44,342 nucleotides of DNA. Source: Candidatus Aminicenantota bacterium. GTDB lineage: Bacteria; Acidobacteriota; Aminicenantia; UBA2199. The first letter of the stretch is position 1. Every line of letters starts with the position of its first letter. The stretch covers positions 1-44,342 of the forward strand of contig JAPKZK010000173.1 in the NCBI GenBank assembly GCA_026393835.1, given 5' to 3'. The notes under the pieces were generated by a model. It saw only the letters and a list, made by a program, of their open reading frames with translations, did no database searches and was not told the DNA's origin. Shown here piece by piece: positions 16,719 to 23,352 of this stretch. Position numbers and translations under genes: made by a program.

Positions 16719-17633
16719 ATGGCAATGAAGAGATTATTAATCCTGGGTATTGGCTTTATTCTTTGTCTACCGGTTATAATGGCCGGTATGGAAAGAAATA
16801 AACCATTGGAGATCGCCGTCGTAAAAGAAATGGGCATCCAGGAATATGATTCCGCGGCAGCAGGATTCCGGGCGCTGCTGGAAAAAGAAAATATCCATGC
16901 CCTACTAAAAATATATGACCGGGATGACCGGTTGGTGGTTTATAGAATAAAAGAAATGAAACCGGACCTGATATTGACATTGGGGGCCACGGCCACTAAT
17001 TTAATTTCTAAAGAAATTAAAGATATTCCCATTGTTTTTTCCATGGTACTGGACCCCAGGGGAAGCGATATACTCCCCACTATTGTCGGCGCTTCCGTGG
17101 ACATCCCGGTAAAGATGCAGTTTGAAACATTGAAAGCCGCGGCCCCTTCTTTGAAAAGCATCGGCGTGGTGTACAATCCCGCTGAAAATGCTACTATTAT
17201 CGAGGAAGCCAGGTCGGCCGCCAATGACCTGGGGTTCATTTTAAAGATTTACCCGGTCGCTTCCGAACAAGAAATTCCTGAAATATATACTTTACCCATC
17301 GATATTTTGTGGATTATCCCGGATCGTGTGGTATGTAAGCAGGTCATTATCCTCCGGTTTCTTAAATCCGGGCTAAAAAACAATATCGGGGTAATGGGAT
17401 TTACCCGTTCCTATGCCAATGCCGGCGCCTTATTGGGGATTTCCTGCGACTATGAAGATATCGGCAGGCAATCCGCTGAAATTGCGCTGAAAATATGGCA
17501 AGGGGAAAATTACCGGGATTTAAAAATTACATTGCCCCGCAAAGTAAAGCTTTACATTAGTAAAACCGCCGCCGATCTATTGGGGATACACATTCCCGAC
17601 GCCGTCATCAAAAAAGCCAACGAGGTCTTTTAA
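16719..17633 (+). CDS. ABC-type substrate-binding protein (ABC_sub_bind family)
   Basis: The 304-residue exported protein has signal LLILGIGFILCLPVIMAG. It has the periplasmic binding-protein fold of the ABC_sub_bind/TrpX type: repeated alpha/beta units with DLILTLGATATNLISKEIKDIPIVFSMV, the hinge motif SIGVVYNPAENAT and a C-terminal GALLGISCDYEDIGRQSAEIA. No permease or ATPase gene is adjacent. Instead it sits 8 bp after the TonB receptor and its stop overlaps the ATG of a hybrid histidine kinase (TAATG). This suggests that it presents a ligand to the kinase rather than feeding a transporter. Family call is firm; the sensory role is inferred from operon structure. Confidence 0.88.
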   Translation: MAMKRLLILGIGFILCLPVIMAGMERNKPLEIAVVKEMGIQEYDSAAAGFRALLEKENIHALLKIYDRDDRLVVYRIKEMKPDLILTLGATATNLISKEIKDIPIVFSMVLDPRGSDILPTIVGASVDIPVKMQFETLKAAAPSLKSIGVVYNPAENATIIEEARSAANDLGFILKIYPVASEQEIPEIYTLPIDILWIIPDRVVCKQVIILRFLKSGLKNNIGVMGFTRSYANAGALLGISCDYEDIGRQSAEIALKIWQGENYRDLKITLPRKVKLYISKTAADLLGIHIPDAVIKKANEVF

Positions 17634-20428
17634 TGATGAAACTCAGCATTGCCACCAAAATTACGTTGTTTGCCTTTGCTTTAATTGTTATTGCCAATGC
17701 TTTCCTGGCCTGGTTTTTTATCCACCATGAGACTGTTGCGTTGACCGGGGAATTGGATGAACGGGCCGGCGCTATTGTCAAAGGCCTGGCTTACAACTGC
17801 GAATACGGGGTACTGGTGAGAAATAAGGAAGACCTGGGCCGGTTGCTGAAAGGGGTGGTTAAAGAAAAAGATGTGGCGTTTGCGGAAATAATGGATAAGC
17901 AAGGAAATATAATTTCCCGCCTGGGACAGGAGCAAAATCCACACATCCAGATAAAAGAATTCTGGGCGCCGGTAATTTCCTCCCCGGTTTCCAAAGAAGA
18001 AATGCAGTTGGACTTGCTGGATAAAATAGCCAGGACGGGGAAAGAAGAGATAATCGGCCGGGTGCGCCTGGGAATTTCCCTGGCGGACTTGCAAAGGAAA
18101 GCCGGGCAGGTGACGCGGGTCATTTTTTATATTATTGTTATCATCATATTGGGCGCCGGCGCCGGCGCTTTTTTGGGACTCAAATATTTGATCCAACGAC
18201 CCTTTAAACAATTGATTTCAGGCGTCGAGCGGATCGGTAAAGGCGATCTTTCGCACCGGGTCGGCATTGAGACGTCGGATGAAGTGGGACGCCTGGCCCA
18301 CGCCTTTAATATGATGGCGGAAAATCTATCCAATACCCTGGTTTCAAAGGAAGCCGCGGAAGTCGCCAGCAGCGCCAAAAGCGAATTCCTGGCCAATATG
18401 TCCCATGAAATCCGTACTCCTTTGAACTCCATCTTCGGGATGACGGAATTCACCCTGGAAACCCAGCTTACCCAGGAACAACACAGTTATTTGCGCGTTG
18501 TGAAGAACGCTTCCAACTCTTTATTGCTCCTGATAAACGACATCCTGGATTTTTCCAAGATGGAATCCCGGAGCTTGACCCTGGAGAAGATAGATTTCGA
18601 TCTCTGGAACACCATCGAATATGCAGTGGATACGCTTGCGTTGAAAGTTTCGCAAAAAGGATTGACGTTAACCTGTCATATTAAACCCGATGTGCCGTCA
18701 TATGCAATCGGGGACCCGGGGCGGCTGCGGCAAATTATTGTGAACCTGGTGGGAAATGCCGTTAAATTTACCGATTCCGGGGAAGTCGCCCTTTTATGCG
18801 AGGTAGAGCGCGAAGAGAAGGATAAAAACGTTATCTGGCTCCATTTCGCGGTTTCAGACACCGGGATAGGTATCCCGCAAAAAAAAATAGGAACTATTTT
18901 CGATATGTTCAGCCAGGTGGATACCTCCACCACCCGGCAATATGGGGGAACCGGGTTAGGTCTGTCCATTTCCAAACAATTGGTGGAACTGATGGGAGGG
19001 AAAGTCTGGGTGGAAAGTGAAATCGGCAAAGGCAGCACGTTTCATTTTATCGTTCAGTTCAGTACATCCACTCAAAGAAAGGCCAGGGTAAGCGAAGCCG
19101 GGATAGCCTCTTTGAAGGCGCAGCAGCTTCGTTTTTTGATTGCGGACGGTAATGCCTCTAACCGGGCAGTTTTGCGCGACATATTGTCTTCCTGGGGATT
19201 TTCTTATTATGAAGTCGCGGATGGAAAACATGCGCTGGCGGAGATAGGGGGGGCCGTGAAAGAAAACAATCCCTTTCATATTATGATTGTTGACGCCCAA
19301 CTGCCGGATATGGACGGCTTTGAAATCAGTCGGCGAATCAAAGAGGGCCCCGCGGCAGGTTCGTTAAAGATCATTATGCTCACCTTAATCGGGCGCCTTG
19401 GCGATGCGGCCCGCGCCATGGAAGCCGGTATTTCGGCATATCTTATCAAACCGGTCAAACGTTCCGACCTTTTCGACGCCGTTATGAATTTACATAAATC
19501 CTCCGGGGCGGACCACCCTTCGGTAGTACCCGAGCTTATCACAATTCATTCGATACGGGATGAGCGGCAGCGACAAAAACCGTTAATTCTCCTGGCTGAG
19601 GATAACGATTCGAATCGCGATTTATATACCACGATGTTGGAAAGGGCCGGGTATTCGGTTATTGGGGTAGAAGACGGTTCCAAAGTATTGGAAATCCATG
19701 AAAAGCATCCTTTCGATTTAATATTAATGGATGTGCAAATGCCCCACCTGGATGGGATAGCCACAGCCCGTTTTATCCGGGATAAAGAAAAATCCGGCGG
19801 CGGTCGTATTCCTATTATTGCAATGACGGGCCGGGTCGCGGAAGAGGACCGCCTCCACGCCCTGGAGGCCGGGATGGATAGTCATATCGCCAAGCCCTTT
19901 ACCCGGAATGAGCTTCTTGAAATCGTTAAGGAAGTAATCGTTAATAAATCACCGGGCCCGGGCGACCTGCCGGCGACGCAACCGATGCCGGAGGAGACCC
20001 CATCCCCGGGGGAAAAAGACACCGCCCCGGGCGCCCGCTTAAAGGTCCTGGTGGCTGAAGATAATAAAGAAAACCAGCAAGTGGCGGCTGTTTTACTGGA
20101 GAAATTGAATGTGGCTTATGCTTTTGCCGAGAATGGCTACCAGGCATTGAAAAAACTTGAAATGCAAACCTATGACCTGTTGCTCCTGGATATGCAAATG
20201 CCGGTAATGGACGGCATTGAGACCGTCAAACATATTCGCGCCAGTAATGAACATAAAGACCTTTATGTGATCGCTTTAACCGCCCATGCCATTAAAGGCG
20301 ACGCCCAAAAATACATCGCCGCCGGGTGCAATGATTACATCTCAAAACCCATCGATAAGGAAAAATTTAGAGCAATAATAAACACTTTAATAGAGACGAA
20401 AAGGCGCTCGGTGAACGGTTCTATTTAA
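17633..20428 (+). CDS. Hybrid sensor histidine kinase with three receiver domains
   Basis: The 931-residue membrane protein has TM1 (about residues 10-30), a periplasmic sensor region of about 130 residues, TM2 (about 163-186) and HAMP (about 187-240). HisKA follows with the phospho-acceptor in MSHEIRTPLN (H258). HATPase_c carries an N-box (VNLVGNAVKF) and G-boxes (DTGIGIP, GGTGLGLSI). Three receivers follow with aspartates D554 (VDAQLPDMDG), D700 (MDVQMPHLDG) and D853 (LDMQMPVMDG). Receiver 1 begins IADGNASNR instead of the usual acidic pair, so it may bind Mg2+ poorly. There is no Hpt and no output domain, so phosphate must leave to a separate protein not found here. It overlaps the substrate-binding gene by 1 nt; a second ATG follows directly at 17636. 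Confidence 0.93.
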   Translation: MMKLSIATKITLFAFALIVIANAFLAWFFIHHETVALTGELDERAGAIVKGLAYNCEYGVLVRNKEDLGRLLKGVVKEKDVAFAEIMDKQGNIISRLGQEQNPHIQIKEFWAPVISSPVSKEEMQLDLLDKIARTGKEEIIGRVRLGISLADLQRKAGQVTRVIFYIIVIIILGAGAGAFLGLKYLIQRPFKQLISGVERIGKGDLSHRVGIETSDEVGRLAHAFNMMAENLSNTLVSKEAAEVASSAKSEFLANMSHEIRTPLNSIFGMTEFTLETQLTQEQHSYLRVVKNASNSLLLLINDILDFSKMESRSLTLEKIDFDLWNTIEYAVDTLALKVSQKGLTLTCHIKPDVPSYAIGDPGRLRQIIVNLVGNAVKFTDSGEVALLCEVEREEKDKNVIWLHFAVSDTGIGIPQKKIGTIFDMFSQVDTSTTRQYGGTGLGLSISKQLVELMGGKVWVESEIGKGSTFHFIVQFSTSTQRKARVSEAGIASLKAQQLRFLIADGNASNRAVLRDILSSWGFSYYEVADGKHALAEIGGAVKENNPFHIMIVDAQLPDMDGFEISRRIKEGPAAGSLKIIMLTLIGRLGDAARAMEAGISAYLIKPVKRSDLFDAVMNLHKSSGADHPSVVPELITIHSIRDERQRQKPLILLAEDNDSNRDLYTTMLERAGYSVIGVEDGSKVLEIHEKHPFDLILMDVQMPHLDGIATARFIRDKEKSGGGRIPIIAMTGRVAEEDRLHALEAGMDSHIAKPFTRNELLEIVKEVIVNKSPGPGDLPATQPMPEETPSPGEKDTAPGARLKVLVAEDNKENQQVAAVLLEKLNVAYAFAENGYQALKKLEMQTYDLLLLDMQMPVMDGIETVKHIRASNEHKDLYVIALTAHAIKGDAQKYIAAGCNDYISKPIDKEKFRAIINTLIETKRRSVNGSI

Positions 20429-20483
20429 GGGAAAATAGGAAAATACGCGACAGGCCGGAAAAAAATATATATAATCCAGGAAA

Positions 20484-20550
20484 ACGGCGGGGGCTTTGTC
20501 AGCAATTCTCATTTTAAATAATTTTAGGCGCCCACGGGGGGAACCCCGGG
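20484..20550. repeat. CAGCAATTCT dispersed element, copy 1
   Basis: The stretch GGGGCTTTGTCAGCAATTCT, then CATTTTAAA, AATTTT and GGCG, aligns with 23189-23236 (CAGCGATTCTAATTTTAAA, AATTTT, GGGCG). The two copies differ by a few substitutions and small gaps. Both lie at the borders of the degraded island. Confidence 0.5.
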
Positions 20551-20650
20551 CCTCCCTCCCACCCATTTTTTTGAGTGTCCCTTCGTCCCTCTTCGTCTAA
20601 ACAATCGAAAAATGGCTAAAGTGATGCACTATTAATTCAAATATACAGCG

Positions 20651-20881
20651 GATAAGAGACAGATAGAAAGTGTTCGGATACAAATGGAAGTTGAACAAAG
20701 ACAAATGGAAGTATATCAGACACAAACAGAAGTCAATCGGACACAACCAGAAGTGTATCAGACCTAATTAAAAGTTAATCGGACACAAGCGGAAGTATAT
20801 CAGACACATATGGAAGTATATCGGACACAAACAGAAGTATATCAGATACAAATAGAAGTCGAACGGATACAAAATAAATAG
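20651..20881 (+). repeat. Decayed 21-bp (heptad) tandem array, 11 units
   Basis: Eleven contiguous 21-bp units run from about 20651 to 20881, with consensus TATCAGACACAAACAGAAGT plus one base. In the frame of 20672 they read as heptads of the form (Y/N)-(Q/R)-T-Q-x-E-V, which would make a coiled coil. The unit at 20756-20776 has a CAA-to-TAA change that creates a stop. All three forward frames are closed there, and no start codon precedes the first unit. So it is either a dead remnant of a coding repeat or a non-coding minisatellite with period 21. The array ends 90 bp before the XRE gene. Confidence 0.85.
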
Positions 20882-20971
20882 AAACAATAGATATTTTATT
20901 ATCAGACCCCTTTCTTTTTAAGAAAATATGTGATAGGATTTGGTATTCCAAAGCATTAAGAGGTTAAAACG

Positions 20972-21301
20972 ATGAATAGAAAAAAAGTCCTGCAAGATAT
21001 AGCCCTTCGGCTGAAAAAAATACGAGAGACCCTGAGGTTTTCCCCCGTTGATATGACGAAGCGAATCGGTACTTATCGAACCAACTATTACAAATACGAG
21101 AGCGCCACATCTTTTCCCCATTTTGCGGTTTTAACCAGGTTGGGGAATAACCTGGGGGTTTCGTTAGACTGGTTGATCCTTGCCAAGGGGCCGATGTTTT
21201 ACAAAGAAAACCGCAAAATAAACGCGATCGCAAACGCGGCGCCGACAGCAGTTTTGACTGAAGTCGCGGGAAACGGTAATACTTCTTTCGCTGATCGTTG
21301 A
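20972..21301 (+). CDS. XRE-family helix-turn-helix regulator
   Basis: The 109-residue cytoplasmic protein has an N-terminal Cro/CI-type HTH (about residues 8-68: DIALRLKKIRETLRFSPVDMTKRIGTYRTNYYKYE, then LGVSLDWLI). The C-terminal 40 residues are without recognised motif (NAIANAAPTAVLTEVAG) and may be linker or dimerisation segment. AAGAGGT precedes the ATG at suitable distance. It is the only apparently intact gene between the tandem array and a string of fragments, and could have regulated a now-lost mobile or toxin-antitoxin locus. The target is unknown. Confidence 0.85.
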   Translation: MNRKKVLQDIALRLKKIRETLRFSPVDMTKRIGTYRTNYYKYESATSFPHFAVLTRLGNNLGVSLDWLILAKGPMFYKENRKINAIANAAPTAVLTEVAGNGNTSFADR

Positions 21302-21327
21302 ATACAATATGACGGCGGAAAGACCCG

Positions 21328-21552
21328 GTGGAACCGGCCAGGATTAAGTATACGGAGGCCATCGGTATAGCGCAGGTGGCAACAGACCGGAGGACTCGAT
21401 TACTGGCGGAATTCAAATATTGGATGAGGGAAATTATTTATGTCTGTAAGGTAGCTTTGAAAGTCCAGCCGCAGCTTTTAGAGGCGTTGGGAATCCAGGT
21501 ACCTTCCGATGGTTATCGGAGACAAATACCGGAGGCGCCTGCCTCTTTTTAA
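21328..21552 (+). pseudogene. C-terminal fragment of a small helical conserved protein
   Basis: The frame can start only at GTG 21328 and gives 74 residues. The core AEFKYWMREIIYVCKVAL and QPQLLEALGIQVPS resembles the C-terminal part of a widespread helical protein family of unknown function that ends in 'PQLLEALGI'. This match is from memory. The usual upstream half is absent, there is no Shine-Dalgarno, and an out-of-frame ATG at 21309 gives only a 12-codon ORF. I read it as a truncated remnant. Confidence 0.4.
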
Positions 21553-21582
21553 AATTTAAAAAGGGGATTTATATTTTTTTGA

Positions 21583-21861
21583 GTGATGTTTATTTCCGAG
21601 ACAAAGCATTTAGACATGGATAATTTAGTGAAATTATTAGAAGAAACCAATATAGATGGAGGTGATATTATGTTAACCTTAGCCGATAGATTAAGAAAAG
21701 AAGGAAGACAAGAAGGAAAGCAAGAAGGAAGGCAAGAGACTACCTGGGAAATTATAAAAAACGCTCTTAAGAAAGGTTTATCTTTAAAGACAATTGAAGA
21801 AATTACAGGCATCCCGGCAGAACAAATAAACCTTATGAAAGAAAAAATGGCGCAAAGTTAA
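21583..21861 (+). pseudogene. C-terminal remnant of an Rpn-family nuclease
   Basis: The 92-codon frame contains DIMLTLADRLRKEGRQEGKQ, a charged Lys-Glu-Gly-Gln repeat, and KKGLSLKTIEEITGIPAEQI. This is the tail architecture of Rpn-family proteins (charged repeat plus short helical motif). The nuclease core is missing. It comes from a different subfamily than the genes at 1-756 and 22152-23138. A GGGG-GCGAA-CCCC hairpin follows the stop codon directly (about 21862-21876). Expression as a short protein cannot be excluded. Confidence 0.6.
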
Positions 21862-21877
21862 TGGGGGCGAACCCCAC

Positions 21878-22132
21878 TTACCGTATCGCTTGGGCCCCGG
21901 CAGTGATTAAATGCGCATTTACCGGGTGAAGGAAAGCTCGCACCGGTTTTCCCCAGGCCAGGGGTTGTTGAAACAGGGTCATGGTTTTACTGACGGCCAC
22001 GGCATGAAATATGTATATTTCTTTTGCCAGGGCCGCGACAAAAAGGTTCCGGTATTGGGCGCGTTCGCCGGTGATATGTTTTTGCCGGGGAACAAAAGGG
22101 GAGAGGAGCAGGAGGTGGCAGTGAAAGCCCAA
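21878..22132 (-). pseudogene. Probable DprA-like (SLOG-fold) C-terminal fragment
   Basis: The minus-strand frame, starting only at TTG 22132, reads LLLLSPFVPRQ, ITGERAQYRNLFVAALAKEI, then SKT, LAWGKPVRAF, NAHLITAGAQAI. The spacing of an LLSxF segment, an RN..VAALA segment and N..LI..GA parallels the C-terminal half of DprA/SLOG proteins (LLSEY, RNRIIAGLS, N.LI..GA). The N-terminal Rossmann half with its GSR motif is absent. The frame remains open upstream towards the end of the Rpn gene but no homologous residues are seen there. I consider it a remnant truncated where the Rpn gene now ends. The family call is memory-based. Confidence 0.4.
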
Positions 22133-22151
22133 ATAATCTGGCTTTAAGGGC

Positions 22152-23138
22152 TTAATTGAAAGCTGAAGCCAGCTTTTTTACCTCTTCTTTTTTTAATCCT
22201 GTTACTTTTGCAATTTTATCGATATCGAAATGCATCTCTAAAAGGTTCCGTGCCGTCTCTTTGGCCTTCTTCACCATTCCTTCTTCCAATCCTTCAACTT
22301 TTCCTTCTATTTTCCCTTTTCTCCTGGCTGATCGTTCCCATGATGCTAAATATGGCATGTTATAAACCTCCTCTATTTTTACGATCTCTTCTTTTAACCG
22401 TTTTTCATTCTCTTTGGATATACGGATAACCCATTCGATAAATTTCACCAGCGGGTAAATATCATTACTGGAATACCCCGCCCGATAACACTCCCGGATC
22501 AATTCCTTTACAGCCTCGTACCGGATGTCTTCTCCTGCCTTTTTAAGTTCTATACTCTTTAATTGCGCCTTGATTACCAATGCCATTGGACCAGTGGCTT
22601 TTTCCAGTCTTTCCCGGTGCCTTTTTTCCCATTTAAAATCCATGATCTTCACGATCGGGATTTTCATCCGCAGATCAAAATCACAAAAACTCACCCGGTA
22701 TTCATTGGGTCTGTAATTTTCATCATCATCCGTTAATATAGCCAGGCTAATCACGGGTGTACCGATTTCCAACCGCTTATCATAGTACCGGTAATTGTAG
22801 ATATACATCCTCTCCATAAAATGCTCCTGGGGTTCGGATTGCACTTCGATGTGGATAAAGATGCAGATATAACTATATGTTCCGCTTTTCAGTTGCACTT
22901 TTACCAGTACATCCGCTGTTCGGTCGCCCATATCGTTAAAAGGAGCTATCGGTCGCATTTCTGTATTGAGGAATTCCCTGGGCTTACTGAAATCGATGGC
23001 GTCGTGAATGCCGGGGAATAACAATTGCATCAACTCTTCGAAGAATTTTTCAATGATTTCTTTCCATGCTGAATCTTCTTTTTTTCTCCGTTTACCACCG
23101 AGTTTGCTTTTATTTTTTAACTGTTTTCTGGGACTCAT
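22152..23138 (-). CDS. Rpn-family recombination-promoting nuclease/putative transposase
   Basis: The 328-residue product has a PD-(D/E)XK-type nuclease core (about residues 50-130). The segment DRTADVLVKVQLK carries the acidic strand and FIHIEVQSEP the ExQ variant of the ExK motif. A helical middle (VKELIRECYRAGYSSNDI) and a charged Lys/Glu/Gly tail with terminal helices (LKKEEVKKLASAFN) follow. Rpn proteins nick DNA and stimulate RecA-independent recombination, and are typically multicopy. The ATG at 23138 is chosen over an in-frame TTG at 23189 because a near-perfect promoter places the transcript start at 23141. The leader would be only 3 nt, matching the absence of a Shine-Dalgarno. The C-terminal two thirds align with the partial gene at 1-756. 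Confidence 0.88.
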   Translation of the reverse strand: MSPRKQLKNKSKLGGKRRKKEDSAWKEIIEKFFEELMQLLFPGIHDAIDFSKPREFLNTEMRPIAPFNDMGDRTADVLVKVQLKSGTYSYICIFIHIEVQSEPQEHFMERMYIYNYRYYDKRLEIGTPVISLAILTDDDENYRPNEYRVSFCDFDLRMKIPIVKIMDFKWEKRHRERLEKATGPMALVIKAQLKSIELKKAGEDIRYEAVKELIRECYRAGYSSNDIYPLVKFIEWVIRISKENEKRLKEEIVKIEEVYNMPYLASWERSARRKGKIEGKVEGLEEGMVKKAKETARNLLEMHFDIDKIAKVTGLKKEEVKKLASAFN

Positions 23139-23147
23139 TATGGTCCA

Positions 23148-23176
23148 ATTATAATCTATTTTACATGATTTTTCAA
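23148..23176 (-). promoter_or_regulatory. Near-leaderless promoter of the Rpn gene
   Basis: On the minus strand TTGAAA (23176-23171), a 17-bp spacer and TATAAT (23153-23148). The +1 falls at about 23141, three bases before the ATG at 23138. Leaderless or near-leaderless translation is therefore likely. Confidence 0.65.
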
Positions 23177-23193
23177 CGTTGAAAAACAAGTCG

Positions 23194-23276
23194 CAGCGAT
23201 TCTAATTTTAAAAAGAATTTTGGGCGAACACTGCCCTTTTTTGAAATTTTTTTATAAGTCAAAATTAGAATTGCTG
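23194..23276. repeat. CAGCAATTCT dispersed element, copy 2, with terminal inverted repeats
   Basis: CAGCGATTCTAATTTT (23194-23209) and AAAATTAGAATTGCTG (23261-23276) are inverted repeats matching at 15 of 16 positions. Between them lies GGGC-GAACACT-GCCC (23222-23236) flanked by A- and T-runs. The whole forms one long hairpin between divergent genes, resembling a small non-autonomous element or a bidirectional structure. Confidence 0.6.
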
Positions 23277-23294
23277 GGGCTTTGTTTTTTTTGT

Positions 23295-23323
23295 TTGAAT
23301 ATTTTTTTCCATTTTATTATAAT
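23295..23323 (+). promoter_or_regulatory. Promoter of the alternative complex III operon
   Basis: TTGAAT (23295-23300), a 17-bp spacer and a perfect TATAAT (23318-23323). The start near 23330 leaves a 23-nt leader with AGGAGGGG (23339-23346) before the ATG at 23353. Confidence 0.7.
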
Positions 23324-23352
23324 TCAACTACCCTCGCCAGGAGGGGTTAATA

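Larger units (their letters stand above)
20429..20971. other. Gene-free spacer with repeats and remnants
   Basis: No credible gene is present in these 543 bp. It contains, in order, a copy of the CAGCAATTCT-ATTTTAAA dispersed element (about 20484-20550), a diverged TTCGCG-type repeat (20575-20600), and a 21-bp tandem array (20651-20881). An AT-rich leader to the XRE gene follows. Stops occur in all frames of the array. Confidence 0.7.

Noticed and set aside
20651..20881. 21-bp array as a CRISPR
   Set aside because: Units are contiguous without unique spacers and too short and diverged; it is a simple tandem repeat.
21911..22147. Plus-strand 78-codon frame across the DprA-like fragment
   Set aside because: No recognisable residues; the minus-strand reading gives a coherent protein pattern.
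22133..22151. Upstream continuation of the DprA-like frame into the Rpn gene end
   Set aside because: The frame is open but carries no recognisable family residues, so chance openness is enough to explain it.
23138..23189. TTG start at 23189 for the intact Rpn gene
   Set aside because: It lies upstream of the promoter that places the transcript start at about 23141.
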